Source: Epiperipatus broadwayi | Taxonomy: Eukaryota; Onychophora; Udeonychophora; Euonychophora; Peripatidae | NCBI GenBank assembly: GCA_028023455.1 | Contig: JAQFVV010000158.1 | Coordinates: forward strand, 2,108,001 to 2,172,000 | Reading direction: 5' to 3' | Length of the DNA: 64,000 nucleotides | In this document: in pieces, positions 1 to 13,599 of the stretch | Layout of the letters: each line of letters begins with the position of its first letter | Numbering within the stretch: the stretch's first letter is position 1 | Made by a program: the position numbers and the translations under genes | The notes under the pieces: generated by a model | What the model was told of the DNA's origin: nothing | What the model saw: the letters and a program-made list of their open reading frames with translations, nothing else | The model's database searches: none

Positions 1-1012
1 TCATGTGAAAATCTGTGTTCATATACCCTATATATTAGACATATGTATGTGTTTATGCTAGGAAACATATGAGTTAAATAAATGTCTTAGATTTAGAAGT
101 TTATCCATACATACTATTGTATTTTTAACTATTTAACATGAGAAATTTGCTATATAGCAAATGTACTCGATTATAAAACTGTATAATAGTATAAATGAAG
201 ATTAATGTTTAAAATTAATAACTTTGGGCACTTAATAAATAATTATTGATTGTCACTATGTATGTGAACTAAAATAATAATACTTAAGACTGGAGATATG
301 GTTTTATTAAAAAAAAAGTAAAATTTAGATTGACCATTATATTTTGTAATGAACTATAGTTTTGTTATTGGATTAATTAGTATGTTAACATCTGTATTTT
401 ATAATATTGTCTGGTCTGCATATTTATTCCATGTCCATTCATCAGGAGTAACTTATGTTCTTGATGATCTAACCAGATATTGCTGTGTAGTTATCATCAT
501 CATATTAAAGCAAATATTGTTTTAAATATATATGTGCCAGTCTATTTCTCAGTGTTTAAAGCCAGGTAGCATGCATCTGTTTACATTAAATTGAAATAAT
601 TTCAACATACAGCAGCTGATTATTAAAGTATATTTTCATTCTTTTATGATATCTCAACTAAAATTAATTTCCATTTTAATGGAATTTAAATAAAAAATAT
701 TTTGCTCAATAAAAATAGGCAAGATTACAAATCAGTAAGAATTACCATTACATATTCAGTTTGGTACTTTATTTTTCTATTTTGCAAAGTTCAAATATTA
801 ACTTTTAGAATGTTTTACATTTGTAAACTTGTATTTGAATAAATGATGTAAAGATTATCAAAATATGGTATAGATAGAGGCTTAATTGTAAAAATAAAAT
901 GTTGCAAATGATTGAAACTGTCATTACATTGTTTATTAAGTGTTAATATACATATTTTATTTGACATATATAATTTTGACAAAAAAAAAGACAATATTTT
1001 TCAATCTAAAAC
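1..1012. other. AT-rich intronic sequence, no feature seen
   Basis: No reading frame with family resemblance, no RNA gene and no clear repeat border. By position it is intron or 3' flank of PSMD1. Confidence 0.5.
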
Positions 1013-1235
1013 AATATCTTCAGGAGTAAATCAATCTCCACACGTGCTGTTTTCACAAATTTCACCCATAAGTAAAGATTTACAGGTGAGTGCATGTCAA
1101 TTTTTTAAAACAGCGCATGTGTGGAGATTGATTTGTTCCCACTTGACCTTTTAAATCTTTACCTAAAATAGGTGAGTGCACATCAATTTATTAAAACATC
1201 ACATGTGTGGAGACTGATTTGTCCCTGAAGATATT
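1013..1235. mobile_element. MITE-like element with 34-bp terminal inverted repeats
   Basis: The left end (1013-1046) and right end (1200-1235) are inverted copies: AATATCTTCAGG...CTCCACACGTG against its complement, with a few mismatches. A third half-copy of the right arm lies inside at about 1113-1136 (GTGTGGAGATTGATTTGT), preceded like the right arm by a GGTGAGTGCA...TCAATTT block, so the right half is duplicated internally. There is no coding capacity. The target duplication is not clear (ATAT is possible). The superfamily is undetermined. Confidence 0.6.
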
Positions 1236-4200
1236 ACAATAAATACTGTGCTATATAAAAATATCTAAAACAATAATGTTTTTTTGTAATGTATATGTAA
1301 TTTAAAAGATAATTCCAATATATTTTAATTTAAAGAATTACAATTAAATTTTAAATTAGGACCTATTTTTGGTTTTGATGAATGTAAATTAAAAATCATA
1401 TACAAAATATTTGTAATATAATTATAATCTTGCCTTTTATTAATTAAAAAAGAAAACTTTATTTTTATGCACTCTCTATATAGTATCTACTAGAAATAAT
1501 AGGGTCAGTTTAGTGAAAGAAAAATATACAGCTTCAAAAAAAGGGCAGTTGTTGCTTCTCTCTGAATATGAGCTTCTGAAGAAATATAATGGGATGACTT
1601 CTCTGTGATGTCTCAGAGTTCAAGATGTATGTAGCAAATACTATTTGCTACACCTGAAGTTCAAGATTATGAAAGTTGAACTGAGGTGAGAGATATCAAT
1701 ATTTATCTTATGTACTTCTTAACCAGAATGTCATCCAGTCAATGTATACAAGAAGCTAGACTAATCTTAAGACATTCCATTAGTATACGATTTATACATA
1801 TAAAAGAAACACAGGCATAAGATGATTATATAGCAATATATTGCTATTGATATTTTTGCATAAACATGGGTAGAAAAATTGACTAATGAGAAAAATATAT
1901 ATTGACATTATTTCAAATACTAACTGTATTGTTAATAAATGTATTTCTGTTTATTGCCCAAAAGAAATATTTATTCTATACTGTACTAAGTTGTTTTAAA
2001 AGTAAACTTTTGAATGAATTGAATGAACTAGCCAGCTAATGAAAAAAATGTTCAGCAAAAAAATAAAAAATGATTGACCAGTGAAAGTCCTGAACAAGTT
2101 TGAATATCTTCAGGGGATTAAAAACTCCAAGTGTATATATTTTGAATTATACAAGATTAAATTTCAAATTAAAATATAATGGAATTACCAAATGTGTCAG
2201 TGTTTATTTAAATGTTAATTACAGATGGAAATTGAGATTCTGAACTGAGTCAATATATTTAGATTGTAAAAATAATTCAATTTATAAGTTAAGAAAATTA
2301 AGAAATAATGATTAAAATATTTAATGTATGTGTACATATTACACATACTCATTACCTGTTTTAAATAGAATAATGATTTATAGATTTAATAAATTAATTA
2401 TTGAGAAGTGAAATATTCTATACAATTTAAGGTGGATAATAATTAATAATTGATATATTTTGGACTACCATAAATACATATGTGTGCTAATATATATGTA
2501 ACAGTTAAAACCACTTATAATTTTCATGTGGTTAAGTTTATACAATGATATTTGCATAATTGGGTTTCTCAATCTATGGAAATAATATCTGAAAGTAAAA
2601 ATCAAAATGATAATCTATTGAAATATTTTTCAAATCCTTAACTTCATTTTTATCAATTTTATGTCTAATTAATAAATTTATTAATCATTATTTTAAATTA
2701 TTCCAGTGAAATTATTTATTATTAAAACAGATTAAGTATGGTGTGTCTGCTCTTGTTTGCATATGATTCCAAGCTAACCCTGGACTAATGACATTTAAAA
2801 TAGGATGTGTGGACAGCTATATATTTCTCTTAAAAATATTTAAATGGCACTAAGATAATAAAGATCACCTTTAAAGATTAATAACTTTATTTATCTTTTA
2901 TATTAATTAACAATCCACTGATGGCCAATACACTCATGTTATAAAAGGGCCTAGATTATTCATGATGATTAACATTGTCATAATTTCATCATTTCTGATA
3001 GATGCTTACTTTTATACTTAGAGATATGCATGTAGCAAAAAATATTGATGATTGCTGTTTTATAATATTACAGCTCATGATTAGTATTAATTTGATGATG
3101 ATTAAGTTGCACTTACTATGTTAATTACTTATATTTAATTATAATTACTTCTCACAATGATATGCTCTCTTACTACATTCAGTAAAAGTGATGATGGCTT
3201 ATTATTTGTATGACCTTTCACTATTCCTTCAACCCATACCAATACAATCTAAATATAAGTAATTAAAAAAATATTTGAAACATACAGCCTATCTTCTACT
3301 TTGAGAAATTTAGCAAACAAAGAATTACATTGAAACTCCTTAAAAAGTTCCTGTCCATAGACACATAAATCTCCACAAAAGTAGATTGACAATGTTCTGA
3401 TTGAAATTTCATCCATCTTTGTTTAAAAATATGATTTCCTATAGAACTGTAATATCTTAAATAATAGACTGTCTATGAATCTTTTTAATAGTTATTTTTC
3501 TATCTAGTTGCCCAATAATAGAGAAAAATTAACAAAAGCATCTGTATTTTCTTTTGTATCATGGTCAATAGACATTTTTTTAATAAAATATACTGGAATA
3601 AAAAGTAAGGCTGAAATGCACTAAGTTTTCTCCTGCTGAATAAGTCTTTTTAGAATTTCAATGCATTCTCTCATAATTCTACAATCATATATTTCCAAAC
3701 TAAGTAATATTTTAATGATATCAAAATCAAATGTGTGGTCAATATTTAAAAAAAAAAAAAAAGGCCAAGTAAAAGATGATGTAATTGTCTTTTAAATGAA
3801 ACTATTTTTGATTGATTCACGTAACTTTTTTAAGCATTGGAAATTTCCATGTTTCCAATGCACAATAAGTCATGTGGGCCAATCAAATAACTATATTAAT
3901 GAAAGAGTTAGGGGACATTAAATGCTTTCAAGTCAAAAGTCAATTACATCAATTTTTATATCATATTTTTTAAATATTAGCTGTACCCTGATTTTGATAA
4001 CACTAAAATTGGACAAAATGATTTAAAAACTATGAATGATTTTGTTAAGAATCTTTAAAGAACTTTAAGATCAAATAAATGTGATGAATCTCAGTGTATT
4101 CCAGCCTTCTGGAAGCCCATTATTTTATCATTTTCTTCTCATGCTAGTTATATTTTTCAAAACTCACTTAACCATAAAGCAAAACAAAAAAATGCATAAA

Positions 4201-4985
4201 TTTTGCTAACGCACAATATTCTTGATAAGAATGAATGAGATTTCATCAAAATATTAGCACTCTACTTCTACAGAAGCAATTTCTGTGTATATGAATCTTT
4301 TTAAAGACTTTAAATGGGATTCATTGACTTCTGAACAGAATACTTTTTCAATGCAAATGATTGATGTATGATGTGCCACAAAATTTCTCCAATTTCATCT
4401 TTTAAAAAATGGAAAATAAATCTTCCACTTTCACATTTTTTTACATTTGTTTTCGATTCAACTAAGATATACTTTTTTAAATTATACATTTTATATTTCA
4501 AAACTTTTGTTTTATACAAATATTTATAAAAGAGGTACTCTATAAGCTCTAGATTATGACTAATCATTTTCTAGTTAATGCCAAATTTAGAGTATGTTAT
4601 AAAAGCAATCATCAATATTTTAATTATACTCACATATTTAAATATCACAATAATCATAAAAAAGAGTAGGATCATGATAAGAATATAGACTACAATCAAT
4701 GTTTTGGGTTATCTAGTTTGTTAGGTGTACTGATTATCAATAAAATCATGTGGATTTTTTTTTAAGAGAATCTTTACCTTTGTGCTATTCAAACAATTCT
4801 ACAGAGAATCATCTGGAATCCACAAGGATGCACATACATTATAAATACCATTATTGTCTACAAATAGTTTGGAATTGCGAGGACTTTAGGGATTGTAACT
4901 GACATTGTGAACAAGAGAAAATACACATATTGTAACGGTCAGAAAAATATGGTTCATCAACAAGACCTAATGACTAAACAGTAGT
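1236..4985. other. AT-rich intronic sequence with small hairpins only
   Basis: No gene seen. A near-perfect 23-nt hairpin lies at 1630-1652 (arms TGTAGCAAATA and its complement, one-base centre) and a 10-bp-arm hairpin at about 3834-3862 (GCATTGGAAA / TTTCCAATGC). The short open frame at 4310-4567 on the minus strand has no recognisable feature and is not called. Confidence 0.4.
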
Positions 4986-6240
4986 CACCAACCTGCATGC
5001 ATGGATGTACTAGTACGTGCCATACAATGCGGATTGAAATCCATTTGCCTAGACCTTGCCAATCTAAATCACATGATCAATGCATCTGATGCGAGCATCT
5101 GTATCATTCTCTCCTTGGGTCCGGTGATCAGGGAGGAACCTGGATTCTTAGAATAGAATATCTCAGTAAACGATAATGGGAGGTTAATATTCTTAAAAGA
5201 TTATCCGGTAAAAATGGATTCAGTTGTAATAAACAAAACATACACTAGACTAACATATATATAGTTTACTAATGAAATAATAACATGTCAATAATTAACA
5301 TCATACAATAAAATTATAAATACAATCAATATCAAATCATTTAACCATATACTAGATGATGTGACATCAATGCGTTTTCACACCCATTTGCAATTTATTT
5401 ATGACTATAGCTAAATAGAAATGCTCACCATATAGATTGGGCTAGCACCATCAGGGATGAGTGACCAACCACCAAAACACATTCAACCTAATCTGATGAG
5501 GAGCACTCGAATCTGGAACATGAAATGTATAAGTCAAACAGAGTGATTTGAAAGATGTGCAACTGGCAGCATTCCCATTAAAGTACACACAACAGCATCT
5601 ACTAATCAGAAAGGATAATGCGGTACTAGCTGATGGGGTTATATCACAAGTCCACATCAATCTGCGCACTTATACAGAGTGTTTGGTTTTGCACCCATAT
5701 GTCCAGACTATTATACATATAACACAGGATCGTTTCACCAATGACTAAGGAATGATCACAGGTGGCAGTAACATGCATCTGCCCCTGAACTAATAGGAAC
5801 GATCCTTAAGGATATGAGAAAAGATCAACATTGAATGATACATACCTAGGAAAACAAATAAATGATGCCCATGAATCTAAATCTGTCCCAGCAGAAAAGG
5901 TACCTGCGTGGACAATAAGTACATATATATAAACAAATGAGTGACTGGTGAATCTGTGTGACATTAAGTTTTAATTGGAGAAAAATATATATAAAACATA
6001 CCCAGCAATGCATAAAAATACCCATAAATATAAAAAATATAACTCAATTTGACCCTGTTTATCAATATAAAAGTATGTGCAGGTTGCTAGATGTGCCGCT
6101 TGAGTCATCAACTATTGATAGGCAACTTAAATCAGTCTACCCCCCCCCTTTTTATTACACTTCATTAAAAAAATTTAACACCAATAAGATATCACCCCAT
6201 GTAATTAAATATCCCCGCTGCAGATCAAGTTGTCTCTAGC
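4986..6240 (+). mobile_element. GC-richer block, possible decayed DIRS-like retroelement
   Basis: Base composition is clearly richer in G, C and CpG than its surroundings. In the frame opening at 5548 the translation DVQLAAFPLK, then QQHLLIRKDN, then IIHITQDRF follows the order of conserved patches in the RNase H domain of DIRS-type retroelements (LEL-A-AL, H-L-R-DN, IH-TA-H). Stops and TATATA-type insertions break the rest. A second open stretch at 5958-6239 contains a YPPPFYYT patch that could be a downstream remnant. No split direct repeats, tyrosine recombinase or termini were found, so this is a tentative reading and an unrelated repeat is possible. Confidence 0.3.
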
Positions 6241-6402
6241 CCTCATTTGATCAGCAAAATATAAGTATCAAAGGCGTATATTCTGTAAGCTATAGATTCC
6301 TAAGTTGACATATTTTAATCTCTTCATATATATATATAAAACATAAAGATACACACAGTCAACCATTAAATATGCCCCTGAATCAATATATATATATATA
6401 AA

Positions 6403-6645
6403 TAAACCATTATGCAATTACAAATATCCAGTAAAGCCCTCTGTTTCAAAGTCTATATCTCAATAATAGCGAACTTCAAAATGATACCAATTTGAAGTTG
6501 TACCTAAACGATGTTAAATATTGAAATACAAACGAACTCAAACACAGAGCATGAAATTTCAAATAAGGAAACATCTTAAATTTTGCTAATAGACTTTTAA
6601 ACAGAGGGCTTTACTAGATATTTGTAAATGTATAATGGTTTATAT
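6403..6645. repeat. Inverted (fold-back) repeat, arms about 45 bp
   Basis: The left arm (about 6403-6450) and right arm (about 6597-6645) are inverted copies around TAAACCATTAT..., ACAAATATC and AGTAAAGCCCTCTGTTT, with about 150 bp between them. TA-rich runs flank both outer ends. It could be a MITE or the terminal hairpin of a larger element. A short similar motif, AAGGGCTTTACTA, recurs near 13947. Confidence 0.6.
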
Positions 6646-9600
6646 ATTTGTATAATTATTTCAGTTAGTGTTAACACTAACTTTTTTTCCATATATATAT
6701 ATGTAAATAACATTTTAAATTCTCATGACAACAGAGAACATTTTAGATTCGGAATAAAACCAAATCACCAGAAACTCGTGATTTTGATATATATATAGTG
6801 TACTGATTGTTTCCAGATTACCTACTCTATTTTCCGATTGGGAGAATGAACACAAAAGCGACGAGATTATTTTAAGATATTCTAAGGGACAGGTAAGACC
6901 AAATTAAATAAAAAAAAAGGATGAGAAACTTTATAACAAAATTATTTTCTCCCAACTCTTCTCCTCTTTAAAACTAGCATATGTTAATGAAAAATGTTGT
7001 TAATAGAATATATATATATATATAATTGTTTAAATGATGCTATTTGAATAACAAAATTAAATTTACAAGTTGAATCCTAATGAAATTATACTGTTTGTAT
7101 GCATCTTAAACCAAGGGAAATCCTTTTATTAAGTTCAACATCAAGGTAGAAAATAATTATTTGTATTAATTAGCATACTTATAAATCAATTTGAATACAA
7201 CTCTGAGAAATATACCTATACATATATAAAGCACTTTATACTTGAGTTTCATAATATCTTTGTATGCAGTTGAAATAGTCCGTGGCTGGTCGAAATTGGT
7301 TTCAATGATGCAAATTACTTTGAAGGGTGAAGCAATCTGTAGCGAAATGATGGTTTTGTGTGTTTGGCTTCCCCCAAGCTGCTTCACTATAGTATGTCAA
7401 TGTAGATAAGTTTAGTATCCGGCGTTCATATTACTGGGGAATGGTTTCAGATGTTAATGCAGGCTCCCCATGCAAGACGGCTGATGGTGGCAATATTCCT
7501 TGAGGAGATAGAGAAGCAACTATGTTTTACTTCTCTGCCATTATAGTTTTTTTCTTAACTGCAATCAATTTGTTTCAATAAAAATAGCTGGAAGAGGAAT
7601 GCCCCAACAAACAAAAAAAAAACAATTTCTCTACCTCCTGCATTTCCCAGGCATCCACATTCCACTATCTCATCTTCTTTTCCTCTTTTTAAAAGAATTC
7701 GAGGTAAACAAAGTAATTAATCAAATAAAACACTAGCATCAGTTGATTTTAACATCAAGATACCCTTTGTTTTACTATCATCCCCTGTCTTTTCTATTTT
7801 CTATCAAAGTTCCAAAATCAAATTGGATAGAGGAGATTTAATTAAATTCTCTAGTAAAATCTTTTAAGATCAAAACCAGACAATAATAGTCACATTATTT
7901 TTATTTCAATGCCCCCCTTCTTTTTTCTCCCTTTTTTACAATAATCTGGGTTACTTAATCACTATAAATTTTTATATCTTCTATCCCCAATGGCATTCAA
8001 TTTTAGTAAAATAACCATTTAGCCCCCATACATGTTCATCCCATACTTTAAGTTATACAAATTTTTATATATTCGATGAAATTTAATTTTAGCAAAATTA
8101 TCACTATTTTTATAATTTAACTTAAGTATGTAACTATATTAAAAATGAAGCACACATATTTGTATTGCTTCAATATATAAAACTTAATCTATTCTATTAT
8201 TAAATAATATCATTAGGACAATCTTAAAACATGATTCTATCATGAAATCAATCACAAACACCACTAATAGAAAACAAAATAGACAGAAGCATAAAGATAT
8301 CAATTATTATTTTTTAAACAATTACTTAATAAAGTTAACTAATAAACAAAATATAAAAAATTTAGACAATAATGTGGCAAAACCAAAATTTTCATATTTA
8401 TCAATTTTATATTTAATCTTCATAACACATATATTATTATTCCCTTATTCTTTTAAATAATAATTCATTTAATCTAAATGAACTATTCCTCTACAATAAT
8501 CAAAAACACAAAAATTATTTGGCAAGGAAGCAAGAAATTTAAATCTCCCCCCCATTTCTTTTGAAAATGAGGATTCCCACATACTTAATCTAATGAAAAA
8601 AAACACCTTTCCAACAGAACTAAAAATAATTATTCTTTGTTGTTAATTATTTCTTACAATATAAAGTAACATTTATAAATTAAAATGTGCACACATCAAC
8701 AATACCTTATTATAATGGATTTTTTCTTCTAGTTCTCTCTTCTTTTAAATCTTGCAGCTTAAAGTTTAGTTACTTCTTTGGCTCTAGATTTCAGTTTAAA
8801 AATTATTTTCATTTCAGTTCTTTCATTTAACCTTTTCTTATTTCAGTTTAATAAATATTTTCACTTCAGATTAACATGTTTCTATTTTAATAATTTTTTT
8901 ATTAAAAGAACCCCTCTTTTTGAAGAACCGGTTTTTAGTTTAAGAATTATTATAATTTCAGTTCTATTACACTTCTCTTTTTGTAGTACCAAGTTTCTAC
9001 TTTAATAATTTCCATGTCAGGTTAACATAAGCTGAGACAGTCACAATATTTAATGCATAACACTTGTTGAAAGATTCTTCCAGAGGTATTTTTATTCTAG
9101 TTGGGTTAGCAATGCCTAGATGCCAGCAAAAGCTTAGTACATGGTTCTTGTAACCACCATACTATTATATTGCTTTTCAAAAATCCATTTTAAAACTAGT
9201 AATGAGGTTAGATTAACTTCACACTAGCAGGTTTAGTTTTTCACTGTTCATCTCACACAGAAGTGCTACTGAATTCCACTGCCCACCTTATCTTTTTTTA
9301 AACCAACAACCCTGAGATCAATCTTGCAACAAATCACATGACTATCTCAGAAATTATTCCATTAAATGATTAATGTCAATTCCTTGTTTTTTAAAATTAT
9401 TTGAAAAACAAAATATCCTATTTATATATTAATTTGGAAAACATACTTCATTTCTTTACAGAAAAATAACTTCATTTCTTTATAGAAAAATATCCTAATC
9501 CCTTTTAATTCATTGATAAACAATCTTTTAAAAAAATTGATAAACATAAAACTTTTAAACATTTTATCCTCCCCTCTTTAAAACAATAAATAAATAAAGC

Positions 9601-10662
9601 AATACAAAAAAAAAGTATATGACCTCTTTTTTTTAAAAAAAAAAAAAAAAACAAATTTAAGTAATAAAAAGTAACAGTGATTACTATAAAACTTTTTAAA
9701 TTTGTCATATAATCATTTCATGTATATGTAAACCTTTTAATAATTATAAGTGAGTTAAATTTTTTTAAAAAAAATTGGCTATCTGAAACTAATATAAGAA
9801 ACAATTCTTCTCAATATATATATAAATCAGACAAATTAAAAAATAATGCTGGGAAAATAAATCTTCCACATACACATTTTAAAAAAACTCATTTCCAACT
9901 CAACTAAGATATAATAATTTCCTTAAATTACACAATTTAAATTTGAGATTTGTTTTCTACATATATTTATATAAAAATGTGTGATAATCAGCACATAGTA
10001 GAAATTAGATATTAAAATCCATTAAGAAAAAAAAAACAGTATAAACAAATGTGGTTGACACTAAGCAATGACTGCTAATCAAAATTCAATCTTTAAATTG
10101 CTTTTTTTCTGATCATTTTATTAAAACATATATTTGTTAAGTGTTAAAAGTAAATATTAAGTATATTAAATTGAATATTTTCATGAAAGATATATATATT
10201 TACTAAGGCAATAAACCTAAAGCATGTGTGGTTGAAAATGCGAAGGTAGGGACCTCTACAGGTCTGTGATTTGTAATTGAGAAATTCCATATAAAAAATA
10301 ATTGGCCTAATAGTATTGTCTGCATTCAAATCCCAGTAAAAAAAAGATCACCAGCAATAATAAAGCAATGTATATTTAGAAGCTAATGAGCAACTTTATT
10401 TACATATCTGGCCTGAGATTTTCCTATCTATTTTCTTAATGCTATTGTTATATATTTATATGCAGAAAAAACTCCAGTTAGCTATTTAATCAGCAATACA
10501 TCTTTAAAAAAAATATACAGAATTTTTTTAAAAGGTTTGAGTCCAATCTTACTATTAGACCAAATAGTTTTCAACTATATCAAAGTTTTCTGATTTCTAG
10601 CACAAAATTGCTAAAACTTTTTAATAACATTAACATATTTAAAAAAAATTAAAAGAACTAAC
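6646..10662. other. Intronic sequence without recognisable genes
   Basis: This is AT-rich with pyrimidine-rich blocks on the plus strand around 7600-8700. A GC-richer patch at about 7270-7510 resembles the 4.99-6.24 kb block in composition but has no recognisable domain. At 8760-9010 a loosely repeated motif (TTATTTCAGTTT, ATTTCAGTTCT) occurs several times. None of the short open frames here shows a family signature. Confidence 0.4.
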
Positions 10663-10735
10663 CTGCCATAAGCTCAACAATATCTTCTGGATCATCCTTT
10701 GTGTCTCGAAGCATAATAATGCCACCTATAGTAAT
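10663..10735 (-). CDS. PSMD1: PSMD1/Rpn2 exon, penultimate or near-last
   Basis: Exon of 73 nt: 24 codons plus one base, so it ends in phase 1. It reads ITIGGIIMLRDTKDDPED then IVELMA, matching the conserved SIGGIIxLKDT segment followed by the acidic E-ELVEPVA tail of animal PSMD1. It is separated from the micro-exon by a 74-bp intron with AAATAG acceptor and GTAAGT donor. The donor after this exon is GTTAGT. The remaining C-terminal tail, about 25-30 acidic residues in other animals, must come from one more exon. I searched the minus strand from 10660 down to 1 by eye and could not identify it, so the gene probably continues beyond the left edge. Confidence 0.93.
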
Positions 10736-10809
10736 CTATTTAAAGAAATTCAAAATTACCATAATTTCATATATATTAAATAAAGAAATAAAGCTTTTTT
10801 TAAACTTAC

Positions 10810-10860
10810 ATCTTTTGTAGATGTATATCGGCATCCCTCAGCCAATGAAATCAATTTAAG
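10810..10860 (-). CDS. PSMD1: PSMD1/Rpn2 micro-exon
   Basis: Exon of only 51 nt (17 codons), LKLISLAEGCRYTSTKD, phase 0 at both ends. It joins the preceding ...VMKQQ to give the QLK-L...RY stretch of the conserved Rpn2 C-terminal domain. The acceptor is TTTCAG and the donor GTAAGT, a perfect consensus. A hAT-type MITE lies 100 bp upstream in the intron, so insertion happened close to this exon without destroying the splice site. Confidence 0.93.
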
Positions 10861-10959
10861 CTGAAATCAAAAATAATCCTTATAAAATGCATACTTCATA
10901 GATTTTTATTAATAATAACTAACTTAAAATAATTCTTTAAGCTTCATTTTTGTCTAGGC

Positions 10960-11308
10960 CAGGAGTCTTCAACCTTTTTTTTTGTTTGCTTTGACATATT
11001 TTGGAGAAATTACAATATTCTATCTATCACATTTTTATGTTTTATATTACATGTGACACTATTTATCAGATTTTTAATTTCACATTTTTAGAATGTGATA
11101 TTACAACACACATTCAATATGAAATTCCAAATAATGACAATATGTTCAAAATATACAAATTGAAAGATAAATTTATAAAATAGGATAATAAAATAAAGAT
11201 GCAGTTTTTAAAAAATTAAATAAAAATACTATGACAGTAAATTAATTACCACCCACAAAAAAATCAAAAACCCATGGTTGCTGCGGCTGACCATGTTAAA
11301 GACCCTTG
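10960..11308. mobile_element. hAT-type MITE with 8-bp target duplications
   Basis: The element starts CAGGAGTCTTCAACC and ends with the complement of CAAGGGTCTTTAACA. Both match the CAGGGGTC-TCAACC terminal pattern of hAT transposons. Immediately outside are GTCTAGGC (10952-10959) and GTCTGGAC (11309-11316), an 8-bp target duplication with two mismatches, the length expected for hAT. The 349-bp interior is AT-rich and non-coding, so this is a non-autonomous derivative. It sits about 100 bp from the acceptor of the 51-nt PSMD1 exon. Confidence 0.8.
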
Positions 11309-11316
11309 GTCTGGAC

Positions 11317-13590
11317 AAACTATAATATTTATTTTCCTTTGAACAGATTATACATTAATATAACTTTGCTTATATATATATAAAGCAAAACTCAAATTAA
11401 AATGTGAATGGTTAATTATTTTTTAATTATGAAAAAAAAATTCACTTGATTTATATAACACTATTGCCATTCTGTAGCCAAGAACAATTATGTATAACAA
11501 AAATTAATAAAAACTTATTGGACCAATAACAATCTTTATGTCCAAAATCAAGTTCAGTCTAACATCTTTTTCCTTATCATTCCTCTACTTCTAAGAACAT
11601 TAACCAATAATTTTTTCCTTTTTCTGTTTTTAATTTCTTCAATTTGCTTTTTTTAATTTTTTTCTACACATTCAACTCCTAATCTTATTTATACTCTTTA
11701 CTTATCACCACATTCTTCTTTTGAATAATAATAATAAAAAAAACATTTATTAAGCTTCTTACTATTATTTTCATAACAATTCACTGAAATCTCAAGTCCT
11801 TTGATATTTTATATTAATACATTATATCTTTTATATCTTTATGATGTTTTTCTGAACAATCCATTTTCTTTCAAATAATGCTTAATTTTAGCTTATTATT
11901 TTTATATTAGCCTTATCTTTTGAACTTTTATTTTTCACTTCTTTACTTTTCACATTATGGTATATAATTTTTCTATTTAGAATAATTTTATGTATTTAGA
12001 TAAATTAACTATCAAACATAAGATAATAAAGAAACCTGTAAAGATTCAAATGATTCACTAATGAATTTATTAAACCTTCAATTTTTCCATTGTTGCTACA
12101 GATTTAATAGTGAAAAATTATGTAATTCATTGTTAAATTTCCAATGGGCTTTACTGTTAGACCTGAAATTAAATTTGTTTGGAATTGTATAAAAACATCA
12201 TTTTTTAGGCATTTGAGGAGAATCTGAAGTGACAAAATTATATTTTGCATTATTGACAATTCTGTTCCATTTAATAGTTTTTTTAAAAAATAAATCAATT
12301 TAATTAATTTCAACAAGTAATTTATAACATCAACAATAGTAAAAATTTGTATCACTAATAAATAATTACTAAAAATATATATATATACATATTTTCTACA
12401 AAGATTTGAAATGGGGGGGGGGGGGGGGGGGGGAATGTCTGAATTGAAAAATACCTTTAGGCTTGTACATTATAATATATTCATTACTACAATTTGTTTT
12501 CATTATATTATTAATGTATGATTTATACATGGTATAGTTGATATTAAAATTTTTATTATTTTTAAATTAATTGATTGCATTCAAGATTTTTTAATTCTTA
12601 TCTTTTTTTATAACAATTCTTTTTGATTACTACTACAATATAAAAGCAGGACTATCTATAAATAGAAATAAAGCAATAGTTCTTGATAATTATTTGATTT
12701 ACAGTGCCAATAACTGTTCCATTTGCACATAATTTCTAATAATCATAGTGGTTTAAAATGAGAATGTAGTAGATTATCCATAATTTTTTCATAGGGCATA
12801 AGAACGTCACAGAGCAAAAAAAAAATCAATCATAGATTTATAAAGAAATTTTGCCTAAGTGTTGAGCATGAAAAATGTTTGTTACCAGTTCAAAACAATG
12901 CCAAATTCATAAAATTTGGAATCAAATGATCAAATAAAACACACCTTTCAAAGCAAACTTGAAATCTTTTGTGGGAAAATTTAAAAAAAGAAACTCTGCA
13001 AATAAGCAAAGTACTTGAAAAAATTATATATTCCGGAAAATTTTCGAAAATAGAAAATGATTTTTCATATTTTAGATAACTTTCAGCTAGCAAAATAACA
13101 ATTCTTAGCATAAAGAAACATATTTTTTTGTGTCCTACAGCCGTTATAAGTTAATTTTTTTTGTTCAATTTCCTTAAATCATAAAAAAAAACCTAACAAA
13201 ATTAGCGATATCTAATGTATATAGAAACATACACACATATATATATTTATATTCTTTATTTTTAAAAACAACTCCCAAAATAAATATGCAACTATAAGAT
13301 TGTTTAAAATCCATTAACTATAGATGCAAATATAAATAGTTGCAAAAATGCTTTATAAATATTTTGCAGAAGCCAGCAAACTTTCTGCACGAAGGAGGTA
13401 AGTAATACAAGTGTTTAAACAAATTTGTCAATTTACAAAAATAAATAATCAGTTGAAAATAAAATAAAATTATATAACAGATTAAATCTTAATTTTTAAG
13501 AAAATAATTTTGATGTTGGAAATAATGTAATTGTCTTCTAATATTAATAATCTATAATTATTTATTTACAATTAGAAAGTTATATAAACT
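11317..13590. other. AT-rich intron with a 22-base poly-G run
   Basis: No gene or element border seen. A homopolymer of about 22 G occurs at 12412-12433, preceded by a TA run. The short minus-strand open frames at 12104-12355 and 12890-13111 have no recognisable domain. Confidence 0.4.
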
Positions 13591-13599
13591 CTTTCAGAA

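Noticed and set aside
10200-10340. TTCAAATCCC near 10325 as a polymerase III B-box of a SINE
   Set aside because: The only A-box-like sequence is too close (about 15 bases), and no tRNA-like fold or tail is seen.
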